Positions 1-9,034 are shown, counted from the first letter of the stretch. The stretch is DNA of 64,000 nt from Sciscionella sediminilitoris (GCF_000737195.2 NZ_JALM01000003.1:122795-186794); one strand, 5' to 3'. Translations and numbers: made by a program. The notes: a model not told the origin generated them from the letters alone.

Positions 1-923
1 GGCGCCAGCGGCAGTTCGACCGCGAGCAGCAACAGGACCGCGGTCAGCCCGAGGAAGGTGAGCACCACGACCGGCTTGTTGCCCCAGCGATCGGTCGCGG
101 CGGCGATGAACAGCGAGCCGAGCACGGCACCGAGATTGAGCACGAGCAGGAAGACCAGCGCGGAATCGAGCGCGTATCCGGCCCGGTTCATGATCCCCGG
201 AAGCCAGGTGGCCAGTCCGTACCAGGCGAAAAGACCGCCGAAGGTGCTCACCGCGAACAGCACGGAGGCCAGGGCATAGCCGCGCCGGAAGATACCGTCC
301 CCGGCGGGCGGTCCGGATTCCGCGGCGGCGCCCCTGCCGGTGGCGGCGAGGTATTCGGCGGACTCCGGAAGGAACCGGAAGCAGACGGGCAGCCCGATCC
401 CGCCGAGGATGGCGCCGAGGAAGAACACCCACGGCCACCCGAGATGCGGCAGCACCGGAAGGGCGAGCAGCGCGGCGAGCACCCCGCCGAGCGGCACCCC
501 GGACAGCATGAGCGTGTAGCTGACCGTGCGGTACCGGGGATTCGCGTACTCGAGGGTCAGCGCCGAAGCGGCGGGCAGCACGGCGCCGATCCCGAGACCG
601 GCGAAAAACCGGAACAGCGCCAGCGGAACCGGTCCGGCCGCGAACCCGGTCAGCAGCGTGCACACGCTGAACACGGCCACCGCCGCGAGCACGACGGGAC
701 GGCGCCCGTAGCGGTCCGAGAGCCAGCCGGAACCGAGAGCACCGAGCAGCGCGCCGGCGAACACCGCGGAGGCGACCCAGCCGAGGTCGGCCGGGCCGAA
801 TCCGGAAGCGGAATCCGCGAGCAGCACCGGAACCACGGTCCCGAAGGAGATGATGTCGTAGCCCTCGACGAGCACCATGGACCAGCAGAGCAGGGGAACC
901 AGAATCGAAGCGCGCGGAGCCAT
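1..923 (-). CDS. MFS transporter, aromatic acid:H+ symporter type (partial)
   Basis: The first 307 codons are inside the window and the 3' end lies beyond position 1. The ATG at 923-921 directly abuts the TAG stop of the aldehyde dehydrogenase gene, so the two are probably translationally coupled. The first helix carries EGYDIISFGTVVP, which matches the acidic G-x-D pattern of AAHS-family aromatic-acid permeases (PcaK, BenK, GenK relatives). The loop after helix 2 carries DRYGRRP, the standard MFS motif A. Repeated hydrophobic segments follow throughout. As the last visible gene of the gentisate operon it most likely imports gentisate, a hydroxybenzoate or a related acid. The family call is firm; the substrate is inferred from context. 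Confidence 0.85.
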   Translation of the reverse strand, partial: MAPRASILVPLLCWSMVLVEGYDIISFGTVVPVLLADSASGFGPADLGWVASAVFAGALLGALGSGWLSDRYGRRPVVLAAVAVFSVCTLLTGFAAGPVPLALFRFFAGLGIGAVLPAASALTLEYANPRYRTVSYTLMLSGVPLGGVLAALLALPVLPHLGWPWVFFLGAILGGIGLPVCFRFLPESAEYLAATGRGAAAESGPPAGDGIFRRGYALASVLFAVSTFGGLFAWYGLATWLPGIMNRAGYALDSALVFLLVLNLGAVLGSLFIAAATDRWGNKPVVVLTFLGLTAVLLLLAVELPLA

Positions 924-2363
924 CTAGGCCACCGCGTGCACGTAGGTCTTGGTTTCCTGGAACTCGGCGAGCCCGCGCTCCCCGTTGAGCCTGCCGAGCC
1001 CGCTCTGCCGGAAACCGCCCTCCTCGAACTGATCCACCACCACCGCCCAGTCGTTGGTCCACACGGTGCCCGCGGCGAGCCTGCGCCCGACCCGCGCCGG
1101 ACGGTCGGCATCGCGGGTCCACACGGCGGCCGCGAGGCCGAACTCGGTGGCGTTCGCACGGCCGATCGCCTCGTCCTCGGTGCCGAACCGCTCGAAGGTC
1201 GCGACCGGGCCGAAGACCTCCTGCTGCACCATCGGGGCGTGCACATCGGGCGGTTCGAGCAGCACGGGCCGGTAGTAACCGACCGGTTCGCCTGGTGCCA
1301 CCGGGCCACCGCGCACCACCGCGGTCGCCCCCTCGGCGAGGGCGGCGGTGACGAGTTCGTCCACCCGCCGCACGCTCTCCGCGTCGATCAGCGGCCCCAT
1401 CTCCGTGCGCGGATCGTCCCCCGGACCGACCCGGACCGCCTCCAGCGCCGCAGCCAAGCGGCCCCGCAGTTCGTCCGCGATGCCGCGCTGGGCGAGGATC
1501 CTGCTGCCCGCCATGCAGAACTGCCCGGCGAAGGTGGTGATCCCGGCGGTCAGCGCGGGGACCACGGCGTCGAGGTCGGCATCCTCGAACACGATCATCG
1601 GGCTCTTCCCGCCGAGTTCGAGGCTGAGCCGTTTCAACAGCGGCGCCGCGTCCGCCATGATCCGGCGTCCGACCGCGGTGCTCCCGGTATAGCTGAGCGC
1701 CCGGATGTCCGGGCTGCGCACCAGAAGCCGCGCGATGTCGTTCCCGCTCTCGGTCACCGCGTTCAGCACCCCGGCGGGCAGTTCCGGGATCTCGGCGAGT
1801 ATCTCGTTGAGCACCCCGGTGACCAGTGCGGTCTGCCCGGGGAACTTGAGCACGGCGGTGCATCCGGCGGCGAGCGCCGGGGCGAAGGCGCGCACCGAGA
1901 GCACCACGGGAGAATTCCACGGCGTGATGATCCCGGCCACGCCGACCGGTTCCGCGAGGCTGCGCACGTGCAGCCCCGGGCGCACCTCGGCGGCGCGGCC
2001 GGTGTCGGTGAGCGCCAGCGCGGCGTAGTAGCGCAGTTTGCTCGGGGTCAGGCCGAGCTCGAAGCGCGCCTGGCCGAGGGTTTTCCCGTTCTCCTCGGCG
2101 AGCAGCCGCACCAGCTCCTCGGTGCGCGCCTCGACGGCATCGGCGATCCGGAGCAGCACCGTGCTGCGCAACCGCCGGTCACTCGGCCACGCGGTGTCCT
2201 CGAAGGCCGCGCGCGCGGCCGCGATGGCTTGTGCGCCTTGGTTTTCCTCGGCGTCGGCGTAGTGCCCGAGCACCGCGCCGGTAGCGGGATTGCGCGCGAT
2301 CCCGTGCCGGGCCGAGCCGACCAGTTTCCCGTTGACGAACTGCCTCGCCCGCAATTCGGACAT
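924..2363 (-). CDS. NAD(P)-dependent aldehyde dehydrogenase
   Basis: This is a full-length 479-residue ALDH-superfamily enzyme oxidising an aldehyde to the acid with NAD(P). The N-terminal half has the cofactor-domain signature ITPWNSPVVLS. The glutamate motif is LELGGKSP and the catalytic cysteine lies in GQFCMAGSR. It sits between the maleylpyruvate isomerase gene and a transporter gene in a gentisate operon. It may therefore oxidise a benzaldehyde-type precursor (for example a hydroxybenzaldehyde) to feed the ring-cleavage pathway. The sequence is closest in style to betaine-aldehyde and hydroxymuconic-semialdehyde dehydrogenases. The family is clear; the substrate is not. Confidence 0.9.
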   Translation of the reverse strand: MSELRARQFVNGKLVGSARHGIARNPATGAVLGHYADAEENQGAQAIAAARAAFEDTAWPSDRRLRSTVLLRIADAVEARTEELVRLLAEENGKTLGQARFELGLTPSKLRYYAALALTDTGRAAEVRPGLHVRSLAEPVGVAGIITPWNSPVVLSVRAFAPALAAGCTAVLKFPGQTALVTGVLNEILAEIPELPAGVLNAVTESGNDIARLLVRSPDIRALSYTGSTAVGRRIMADAAPLLKRLSLELGGKSPMIVFEDADLDAVVPALTAGITTFAGQFCMAGSRILAQRGIADELRGRLAAALEAVRVGPGDDPRTEMGPLIDAESVRRVDELVTAALAEGATAVVRGGPVAPGEPVGYYRPVLLEPPDVHAPMVQQEVFGPVATFERFGTEDEAIGRANATEFGLAAAVWTRDADRPARVGRRLAAGTVWTNDWAVVVDQFEEGGFRQSGLGRLNGERGLAEFQETKTYVHAVA

Positions 2364-2390
2364 GGCGACGACCTCCGATCGATTGCGGCG

Positions 2391-2981
2391 CTACAACCAC
2401 GCCGGGAGCGAGGACGGGTGGTCCCGGCCGGTGAGCAATCCGGCGAGCAGTGCGCCTTCGCCGCGGCCGAGCCTGCGCTCGAGGGCTTCCCGCGCCAGCG
2501 CCTCGAGGAATTCCGCGGGGAAATCAGCGAAACGCGCGGTATCGAGGTCCACCGCGTGCACGGTCACCTCGCGCAACCGCAGCCACGGGATCTCCGTGGC
2601 CGCCACCTCACGCCCCTGCGCGGTGACCACCGTCGCGGACCACGCCTTTCCGGGCAGTCCGGCCATGGCCGATTCCAGCTCGGTCGCCGAACGGCGCACG
2701 AGCGCCCGCAACTGTTCGGCGGGCAGCCGCGCGGACCGTTCGATCTCCGCACCGCGCTGCTCGGGCCCGGAATACATCGGGTTCGGCACACCGGTGGCGG
2801 CCCAATCGACCAAGCGCCCCAAGGCTTCGGCGTTGTGGTGCAGGTGCGCGACGAGATGACCGACGGTCCAGCCGGGCAGTGCCGTGGTCCGCTCGAAATC
2901 CGGCTGGGTGAAGCCGTCGATCGCGCGCAGCAACCGGTCCGTGCACTCCGCGAGCCAGGCCTGCAGGTGTTCGTGGTTCAC
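2391..2981 (-). CDS. maleylpyruvate isomerase, mycothiol-dependent type
   Basis: The 196-residue protein begins with the DinB/MDMPI helical fold: LPGWTVGHLVAHLHHNAE near residues 38-55 carries histidines expected for metal binding. A second conserved patch is REVTVHAVDLD near residues 137-147. In actinobacteria the MDMPI family includes the mycothiol-dependent maleylpyruvate isomerase that converts maleylpyruvate to fumarylpyruvate after gentisate ring opening. The start overlaps the stop of the upstream hydrolase gene by 4 nt (ATGA). The flanking dioxygenase and hydrolase genes make the assignment strong, although the MDMPI fold alone is shared by many proteins with other roles. Confidence 0.86.
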   Translation of the reverse strand: MNHEHLQAWLAECTDRLLRAIDGFTQPDFERTTALPGWTVGHLVAHLHHNAEALGRLVDWAATGVPNPMYSGPEQRGAEIERSARLPAEQLRALVRRSATELESAMAGLPGKAWSATVVTAQGREVAATEIPWLRLREVTVHAVDLDTARFADFPAEFLEALAREALERRLGRGEGALLAGLLTGRDHPSSLPAWL

Positions 2982-3811
2982 GAGTCCGCCCGGACCCGGT
3001 TGTCCAGCCTGCCGATGTTCTCGATCTCGGTGACCACCCGATCACCCGCGCGCAGATACCTCGCCGGAGTCCGGGCATGGCCGACCCCGCCCGGTGTGCC
3101 GCTGGCGACCACGTCCCCGGGACGCAGGGACACCATGGTGGACACGTACTGCACCAACCGGACCGGGTCGAACACCAGATCGTCGGTCTGCGCCTGCTGC
3201 ATCCGTTCGCCGTTGACCTCGGTGCCGATCGCCAGGCGCGGTCGCACTTCCCCGGGCAGCTCGTCCGGGGTGACCAGGACCGGCCCGATCGGGGTGCTCG
3301 ACTCGAAGTTCTTGCCCTGCAACCACTCCCGGGTGCGGAACTGCCAGTCGCGCATCGAAACGTCGTTGAGCACGGTGAATCCGGCGATGGCCGCGGCCGC
3401 GCTCTCCGCGTCGGCCCGCCGCACTGTGGCGCCGAGCACGATGGCCAGTTCGGCCTCCCAGTCCACCGCTTCCGATTCCCGGGGCGCGAGGATGTCGTCC
3501 TCCGCACCGATCAGCGTGTCGGCGAATTTCGCGAACAGGGTCGGATACTCGGGCAGTTCCCGGCCCATCTCCAGGATGTGTTTCCGGTAGTTCAGCCCGA
3601 CACAGACGATCTTGCCCGGATTCGGGGTCACCGGGGCGAGCCGGACATCCCCGGTTCCGTACCGCTTGCCGTCGGCCGCGCGGGCCCGTTCGCGCCAGCC
3701 GGGTTCGGCGAGCAGGGCACCCACATCCGGGGCGTCGAGCTCGACGTACTCCGCGCCCTCCACCCGTGCCGCGCGGGTGCGCGCGCCGTCCTGGATCGTG
3801 GCCAGCCTCAT
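2978..3811 (-). CDS. fumarylpyruvate hydrolase (FAH family)
   Basis: This 277-residue fumarylacetoacetate-hydrolase-fold enzyme probably splits fumarylpyruvate into fumarate and pyruvate, the last step of the gentisate pathway. The FAH signature GLNYRKHILEMG is near residues 72-83. The metal-binding acidic cluster appears as DWEAELAIVLG followed by NDVSMRDWQFR, and the C-terminal GTPGGVG loop is present. Start and stop both overlap neighbouring genes by 4 nt, so it is translationally coupled to the dioxygenase and isomerase genes. A second FAH-family gene at 34143-34979 belongs to a different operon and is likely not redundant with this one. Confidence 0.9.
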   Translation of the reverse strand: MRLATIQDGARTRAARVEGAEYVELDAPDVGALLAEPGWRERARAADGKRYGTGDVRLAPVTPNPGKIVCVGLNYRKHILEMGRELPEYPTLFAKFADTLIGAEDDILAPRESEAVDWEAELAIVLGATVRRADAESAAAAIAGFTVLNDVSMRDWQFRTREWLQGKNFESSTPIGPVLVTPDELPGEVRPRLAIGTEVNGERMQQAQTDDLVFDPVRLVQYVSTMVSLRPGDVVASGTPGGVGHARTPARYLRAGDRVVTEIENIGRLDNRVRADS

Positions 3812-4935
3812 CGTGTTCCCTCCTGCTCCGCGACCGCGACCCGGTCCTTGTCGAGCCGCTCGTATATCGGGGTGTCCGCGAACCGGAACAGATCGATGCC
3901 GTGCTCGGTCTCGATGCGCAGCGGTTGCCAGGAGGGCACGGCGAACAGATCACCCCGCTCCACCCGCCAGCTCGCCGCGCCTACCGTGACCAGTGCCCGG
4001 CCGTCGAACACCTGATAGACCGAGGACCCCACCTCCCTGCGGCTCGCCGTCGCGGTGTCCGGTGCCAAACGGTGGAATTCCGCGCGGACGGTGGAAAGCA
4101 CATCTCCGCCGGTGCTCGGATTCGTGTAGCGCACCGCCGCGTGCCCGGGTTCCGGGGTGACCGCACAACCCTCCGCCTCGAGGGCCAGCTGATCGGCGAG
4201 TGCGCGATCGGTGTACTCCCAGCGATAGGCCAGCAGCGGGGTCGCCGGGCTCGGCCCGAGCCGGGTGAGCGGGCGCAGGCCCGGATGCGCCCACAGCCGT
4301 TCCGAACGGGACCGCTCCGGGGTCTCCTCGGTGCCCACATCCTCGGCGCCGAACTCGAAGAACGCCGAATCGATCGCGTACGAGAACGGGATGTCCAGCC
4401 CGTCGAGCCAGGCCATCGGCGCGTCGCTGGTGTTGCGGTGGCCGTGCCAGTTCCATCCGGCCTGCGGCAGGAAATCCCCGCGGCGCATGGCGACCGGGTC
4501 CCCGTTGACCACCGTCCAGACACCTTCGCCCTCGATGACGAAGCGGAACGCGTTCTGCGTGTGCCGGTGCACGGGCGCGTCCTCACGCGGGTTCAGATAC
4601 TGCACCGCGGCCCACAGGGTCGGCGTGACGAACGGGCGGCCGCCGAGGCCCGGATTCGCCAGCGCCAGGGCGCGGCGTTCCCCGCCGCGGCCGACCGGCA
4701 CCAGATCACCCGCCTGCCGCGCCATCTCGAGCAGCGCGCGCCAGGCCCACCGATGCGGCACCGCGTCCGGCCGCGGGCTCTCCGGCATGAGCTCACCGAT
4801 CTCGGTCCACAGCGGAACGAGCAGCTCGTCCTCCAGCCGGTCGTAGAGGCGATCGAGCTCCGGGGTCATGGGCGGCCGGCCGGGCGCATCGCCGCGGGCC
4901 AGGCGCACCGTCTTCGCACTGGTTCCTTCGGACAT
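3808..4935 (-). CDS. gentisate 1,2-dioxygenase
   Basis: The protein is 375 residues from the ATG at 4935. It is a bicupin of the usual gentisate dioxygenase length that opens gentisate to maleylpyruvate using Fe(II). The first cupin carries the ligand pattern VHRHTQNAFRFVIEGEG, followed by a second histidine in GWNWHGHRN; a more degenerate second cupin fills the C-terminal half. It is the first gene of the minus-strand operon and diverges from an IclR regulator gene 48 nt away. An alternative ATG at 4953 would add six residues (MVHGRG). I prefer 4935 because family similarity begins soon after it. Confidence 0.93.
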   Translation of the reverse strand: MSEGTSAKTVRLARGDAPGRPPMTPELDRLYDRLEDELLVPLWTEIGELMPESPRPDAVPHRWAWRALLEMARQAGDLVPVGRGGERRALALANPGLGGRPFVTPTLWAAVQYLNPREDAPVHRHTQNAFRFVIEGEGVWTVVNGDPVAMRRGDFLPQAGWNWHGHRNTSDAPMAWLDGLDIPFSYAIDSAFFEFGAEDVGTEETPERSRSERLWAHPGLRPLTRLGPSPATPLLAYRWEYTDRALADQLALEAEGCAVTPEPGHAAVRYTNPSTGGDVLSTVRAEFHRLAPDTATASRREVGSSVYQVFDGRALVTVGAASWRVERGDLFAVPSWQPLRIETEHGIDLFRFADTPIYERLDKDRVAVAEQEGTR

Positions 4936-4983
4936 GCCCCGACCGTGGACCATATGCCGCTCCGTGGGATAGATTTTTCTGCT

Positions 4984-5739
4984 ATGGAGAATCCGCCGCC
5001 GTATCCGCTGAAGTCCGTGGACAACGCCCTGCACGCCGCGGCCCTGCTGCAGCAGGAAGGCGCGCTGCGGGTGACCGATATCGCCGAGCGGCTGACGCTG
5101 TCCCCCTCCACGGCGCACCGGCTGCTCTCGATGCTGGTGTACCGGGAGTTCGCCACCCAGGACGCGGACCGGCGCTACCACCCGGGACCGCTGCTGCGTC
5201 AGGTGGACACCATGGAGTCCTCGGTCGCCGTGCTACGCCGGATCGCCGGTGAACCCATGGCCAGGCTGGTCGGACAGGTCAACGAGACCGCGCAGCTGAT
5301 GGTCGCGGTCGGCGGCGAGGCCCGGTTCGTCCGGACCGTGGAATGCGACCAGGTACTCCGCGTCACCGACCGGGCGGGCCGGGCCAAACCACTGCACCTG
5401 ACCTCCGCGGGCAAGGCCATGCTCGCCGCGATGGAACCCGAGCGGGTGACCGAGCTGTACCGGACCGATCGGAGCATCGAAACGGCGGCACTGCGGCACG
5501 AGCTGAACGCGGTGCGGGAGAACGGTTTCGCACTCAACCATCAGCGCACCGAGACCGGTCTGACCGCGATCGGCGTCGCCATCACCGTGCGTCCCGGCAC
5601 CCCTTGCGCGGGACTGGCCCTGGCGATGCCGACCGCGCGGTTCCACACCGGGCTGGTGCCGGAACTGGTCACCGCACTGCGGGCCGCGAGCTCCCGGATC
5701 GAAGCGGCGCTGCGCGAGACCCCCGATTTCCCGGTGTGA
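4984..5739 (+). CDS. IclR-family regulator of the gentisate operon
   Basis: This 251-residue protein has an N-terminal winged helix (LRVTDIAERLTLSPSTAHRLL) and a C-terminal effector domain containing LTSAGKAMLAAM and the late segment TGLTAIGVAI, both typical of IclR. It is divergent from the gentisate dioxygenase gene with only 48 nt between start codons, so both promoters must overlap in that interval. Local regulation by gentisate or an upstream aromatic is the obvious inference. An in-frame ATG at 4954 is also possible; it forms a CATATG palindrome with the alternative start of the dioxygenase on the other strand. Confidence 0.9.
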   Translation: MENPPPYPLKSVDNALHAAALLQQEGALRVTDIAERLTLSPSTAHRLLSMLVYREFATQDADRRYHPGPLLRQVDTMESSVAVLRRIAGEPMARLVGQVNETAQLMVAVGGEARFVRTVECDQVLRVTDRAGRAKPLHLTSAGKAMLAAMEPERVTELYRTDRSIETAALRHELNAVRENGFALNHQRTETGLTAIGVAITVRPGTPCAGLALAMPTARFHTGLVPELVTALRAASSRIEAALRETPDFPV

Positions 5740-5942
5740 CCCGGGCCCGTAGCACCATCCGTATCAGCGCCACCGAAACCGCTCTACTCTCCGTGCGAAT
5801 TTCTCCGGCAATTCGGTCTACACCGGTACGCGAAGTAGAATCGGTCGAATCACCCCACCGATAGTTCCATCGGAAAACATTCTTTTCACCTGGAGAAACC
5901 GGGAAAACGCTCCCCGCGCAGGGGGAAACAACACACTCGATC

Positions 5943-5997
5943 TTGTCCGGTAAACCGCTCGGCAACTAATGTTCCATTCGTCCTTCGATCCATTAGT
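5943..5997 (+). promoter_or_regulatory. possible promoter with inverted repeat upstream of secreted-protein gene
   Basis: The 354-nt gap between the IclR stop and the next start is noticeably more AT-rich than its surroundings. TTGTCC (5943-5948) and TAATGT (5967-5972), separated by 18 nt, resemble a weak housekeeping promoter. The arms ACTAATG (5965-5971) and CATTAGT (5991-5997) are exact inverted repeats with a 19-nt spacer, and the left arm overlaps the -10. A shorter inverted repeat, CGGCC-ATTC-GGCCG, lies further downstream. This could be an operator or an mRNA hairpin. No protein-coding signal is seen in the gap. Confidence 0.4.
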
Positions 5998-6093
5998 GAT
6001 CCAGGAAAAGGACATCGATCGGCCATTCGGCCGGATTAACCTTCGATACAAGGGGGCTGTCATGGGCGGCCCACGGGGAAAGAGGAACAACTG

Positions 6094-6711
6094 ATGACAA
6101 CTCGCACGGTTCGCAGATCCCTCGTCGCGATCGCACTCGCCTTCGCGACGGCAGCCGGTGTCGCCGGTACCGCATCGGCGGCGGGCAGCACCGACCGCGC
6201 ACTCCCACCGGCCAAATCGGTCGACCTCGTCCAGGTCAGCGCCTACGGCGGGGCCATCGCCGATCCGCAGAAATTCGTCATCAGCAATGTCGCCGACCGA
6301 TCGGGGCACGTGGAGAACATTCCTGCGGGAACGAAATTCTGGCTCAACGGAAACGCACTCGGCAGGCTTTCCGGCGTCAGTAATGATTTGAACTGGAACC
6401 TGCAGATCCTGGAAATCAATAACAAACAGTACACCCAGGTTACCCTCAAGAACGACCTCCAGCCCGGCGAATCGCACAGCGTCGACCTCGGCCACTTCAA
6501 TGTGGCCATCGGTTCCAACGACATTCTCGGGCTCGCCCCCTACGATGTGCAGCCCATTCGCACCAAACAGGAGCTGAACAGCACCGAATGGGCGGTCAAC
6601 GGGGACTCCTCCGCCCGCTTCGACAACTCGGCGCAGATCAAGTGCCTGGCCAGCGCCCAGCCCATCGCCAGCTGGTGCGACGCCTCCAACAACGTCCAGG
6701 CCCCGTGGTGA
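6094..6711 (+). CDS. secreted protein of unknown function
   Basis: The protein is 205 residues with a clear Sec signal peptide: basic MTTRTVRRS, a hydrophobic core, and a likely cut after ASA at residue 29. The mature domain is rich in Asn, Asp and beta-forming residues. It has two cysteines near the C-terminus (KCLA and WCDA) that could form a disulfide. A purine-rich ribosome site (AAAGAGGAAC) precedes the ATG. I do not recognise a family. The gene is monocistronic, ends before a strong hairpin, and is slightly less GC-rich than its neighbours. It is likely exported or surface associated. Confidence 0.8.
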   Translation: MTTRTVRRSLVAIALAFATAAGVAGTASAAGSTDRALPPAKSVDLVQVSAYGGAIADPQKFVISNVADRSGHVENIPAGTKFWLNGNALGRLSGVSNDLNWNLQILEINNKQYTQVTLKNDLQPGESHSVDLGHFNVAIGSNDILGLAPYDVQPIRTKQELNSTEWAVNGDSSARFDNSAQIKCLASAQPIASWCDASNNVQAPW

Positions 6712-6746
6712 CGAAGCTCATCGCCTGAGCCCGGCAGGACCGGGGT

Positions 6747-6770
6747 GCCCGGCCGGTGCACCGGCCGGGC
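6747..6770 (+). terminator. hairpin terminator after secreted-protein gene
   Basis: A perfect 24-bp palindrome has half-site GCCCGGCCGGTG and lies 36 nt past the stop codon. It would form a 10-12 bp GC stem with almost no loop and has no U-tract, which is common for actinobacterial terminators. Confidence 0.6.
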
Positions 6771-6851
6771 ATCCTCGCGTGTCCGGCAACCGCACTCGAG
6801 AACCGGCCGCCGCGTCAGACTTGCCACGGCGTCGGATTGAAGAGTCCACTG

Positions 6852-7140
6852 GTGGCGAAACACGAGGGATTCAGCGCCGATGTGTCCGCATTGGACTCGA
6901 TGAAGGGCAAGCTCAGCGGGTTGAGCGACAAGCTGCCGGAGCCTGCTGACCCGGCTGCGGGGACTTCTCGCGGAATCCGCTGCCGCACCGCGTGCCCAGC
7001 GCCCCGACCCCGCCGAGATCATTCCCCGGCTGGTGCTTCAGGACGAGCAGGGCACATTGCGGGACTACACCTACTTCCCCGTCGTGTCCCCGCTGCAGCG
7101 GATGCCCGAACCCGTCGGCCGACCGTGTGCGATCCCCGGC
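6852..7140 (+). pseudogene. decayed ESX-like (EspC/DUF2580-type) gene remnant
   Basis: From GTG 6852 the reading GFSADVSALDSMKGKLSGL resembles the N-terminus of small ESX-associated EspC/DUF2580 proteins. After about 30 residues that frame turns into low-complexity Arg/Pro text. In another frame from about 6943 a protein-like stretch continues (DPAEIIPRLVLQDEQG then DYTYFPVVSPLQ) before dissolving. The simplest reading is one or two gene remnants broken by frameshift and deletion. No ribosome site, partner gene or secretion locus is nearby. The resemblance is by eye only. The remaining bases between 6770 and the kup stop hold nothing else I can support. Confidence 0.35.
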
Positions 7141-7150
7141 TGCGGAACAC

Positions 7151-9034
7151 TCACAGCTCGATGCGGGTACCCATCACGACGGTGCGATCCACCGGAAGCC
7201 GGAAATAGCCCGCGGGCGAGGCGGCATTGTGCGCGAGGCCGATGAACAACCGCTGCTGCCAGGCGGGCATGTCCGCACGGTGCCCGCGTTCGATGGTGAT
7301 CCTGGACAGGAAGTAGAAGGCGGTGTCCGGATCGGCCTCGAGTTCGGGCGTGAGCAGGAAGGCATCGCGCAGCGCGGCCGGGATGTCCTGGTCGTCGTGG
7401 AACCCGAAGCGTACGGACAGGTGCACGATCCCGTCGTCCGCGTGGGCGAGCGGGTCGACATCGAGCCGTTCCCCGCGCGGCACGTGCGGCTGGTTCTCCG
7501 CGATCACCGAGACGATGACCACCCGCTCGTGGATCACCTCGTTGAACTCGACATTCGCGCGCAGCGCCAGCGGAACGGTCTGTTTGGTGGGATGCGGGAA
7601 CACGGCGGTCCCGGGGACCCGGGCCGGTGGCCGTGCGTGCAGCCGTTCCACGAAATCGGCGAGGCTGCCCTCGGTACCGGCCCGCCGCGCGGTGATCAGT
7701 CGCCGCCCGCGATGCCAGGTGAGCATGATCGTGACGACCAGGGCCCCGAGCAACAGCGGCAGCCAGCCGCCGTGGGCGATCTTGGTGAGGTTGGCACAGA
7801 AAAAGGCCAGCTCGGTGCCGCCGAACACGAGGCCGATGAGCACCAGCCACCGGCGCGGCCAGTGCCACGCCGAATGCGCGAGCACCAGGAACAGCGCCGT
7901 GGTCAGCAGCAGGGTGCCGGTCACCGCGAGCCCGTAGGCGGTGGAAAGGGCCGTCGAGGATCCGAAGGTCACCATGAGCACGAGCACACCGGCCATCAGG
8001 ATCCAGTTCACCGCGGGCACATAGATCTGGCCGCTCTCCCGCCGCGAGGTGTGCCGCACCGTCAGCGGCGGCAGCACCTCGAGCCGGATCGCCTGCCTGG
8101 CCATGGAGTACGCGCCGGACACGACCGCCTGCGAGGCGATCACCGTGGCCAGGGTCGCCAGCACCACGAGCGGAATCCGGGCCCATCCCGGGGCGAGCAG
8201 ATAGAACGGGTTCGCCACCGCGGCCGGATCGCGCAGCAGCAGCGCCCCCTGCCCGAGATAGTTCAGCGTCAGCGCGGGAAACACCACGGCGAACCACGCC
8301 CGCCGGATCGGTGACCGCCCGAAGTGCCCCATGTCCGCGTACAGCGCCTCGGACCCGGTGATCACCAGCACCACCGAGCCCAGTGCGAGAAACCCGATGA
8401 ACGGATTCTCCGCGACGAACAGGACCGCGTAGCTCGGGGACAGGGCACGCAGCACCCCGGGATCCCGCACGATCTGCGGAATCCCCAGCGCGGCCAGGGT
8501 CAGGAACCACAGCAGCATGATCGGCCCGAACAGCCCGCCGACCCGGTGCGTACCGAACCGCTGCACCAGGAACAGCACGATCAGGATCGTGGCCCCGATC
8601 GGCAGGATGGCCGAGCTCACCCCGGGATCGACCGTCTCGATGCCCTCCACCGCGGACAGCACCGAGATGGCCGGGGTGATCAGGCTGTCCCCGAAGAACA
8701 GCGCGGCCCCGATCATCCCGAGCAGCATCACCAGCGCGATCAACCGGGTCCGGCCGCCGGCGAGCCTGCGGATCAGCGCGGTCAGTGCCAGGATGCCGCC
8801 CTCGCCGTCGTTGCCCGCGCGCATCACGAAGACCACGTACTTCACCGACACGATCAGCAGGATCGACCAGAACACCAGCGAGATCACGCCATAGACATCC
8901 GCGGGAACCGGCCGGATCGCGTGGTTGTCCACCGAGAACACGGTCTGCAAGGAGTACAGCGGGCTCGTGCCGATGTCGCCGAAGACGATCCCGAGCGCAC
9001 CGAGCGCCAGCATCGGACCGGGCCGTGAAGTCAT
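7151..9034 (-). CDS. kup: KUP/HAK-family potassium uptake transporter
   Basis: The predicted protein is 627 residues. It is an integral membrane K+ (probably H+/K+) symporter with about 12 transmembrane helices in the first two thirds and a cytoplasmic C-terminal domain. The diagnostic first-helix motif LGIVFGDIGTSPLYS is present, followed by NDGEGGILAL and GDSLITPAISVLSA, all hallmarks of KUP. I chose ATG 9034 (MTSRPGP) just before the conserved core. An ATG at 9100 would add 22 basic residues and would sit directly against the operator-like repeats. It is divergent from a GntR regulator gene, which may control it. Family assignment is certain; the start is not. Confidence 0.93.
   Translation of the reverse strand: MTSRPGPMLALGALGIVFGDIGTSPLYSLQTVFSVDNHAIRPVPADVYGVISLVFWSILLIVSVKYVVFVMRAGNDGEGGILALTALIRRLAGGRTRLIALVMLLGMIGAALFFGDSLITPAISVLSAVEGIETVDPGVSSAILPIGATILIVLFLVQRFGTHRVGGLFGPIMLLWFLTLAALGIPQIVRDPGVLRALSPSYAVLFVAENPFIGFLALGSVVLVITGSEALYADMGHFGRSPIRRAWFAVVFPALTLNYLGQGALLLRDPAAVANPFYLLAPGWARIPLVVLATLATVIASQAVVSGAYSMARQAIRLEVLPPLTVRHTSRRESGQIYVPAVNWILMAGVLVLMVTFGSSTALSTAYGLAVTGTLLLTTALFLVLAHSAWHWPRRWLVLIGLVFGGTELAFFCANLTKIAHGGWLPLLLGALVVTIMLTWHRGRRLITARRAGTEGSLADFVERLHARPPARVPGTAVFPHPTKQTVPLALRANVEFNEVIHERVVIVSVIAENQPHVPRGERLDVDPLAHADDGIVHLSVRFGFHDDQDIPAALRDAFLLTPELEADPDTAFYFLSRITIERGHRADMPAWQQRLFIGLAHNAASPAGYFRLPVDRTVVMGTRIEL

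Noticed and set aside
444..3590. Open frame of 1048 codons on the plus strand
   Set aside because: It is antisense to the transporter, ALDH, isomerase and hydrolase genes, all of which have clear motifs. The translation is low-complexity Arg/Gly/His text, a usual by-product of high GC.
3766..4983. Long in-frame extension upstream of the first IclR gene
   Set aside because: It reads antisense through gentisate dioxygenase; the IclR family begins at 4984 (or 4954).
5818..6495. 225-codon minus-strand frame over the secreted-protein gene
   Set aside because: Antisense to a protein with a textbook signal peptide and no recognisable family of its own.
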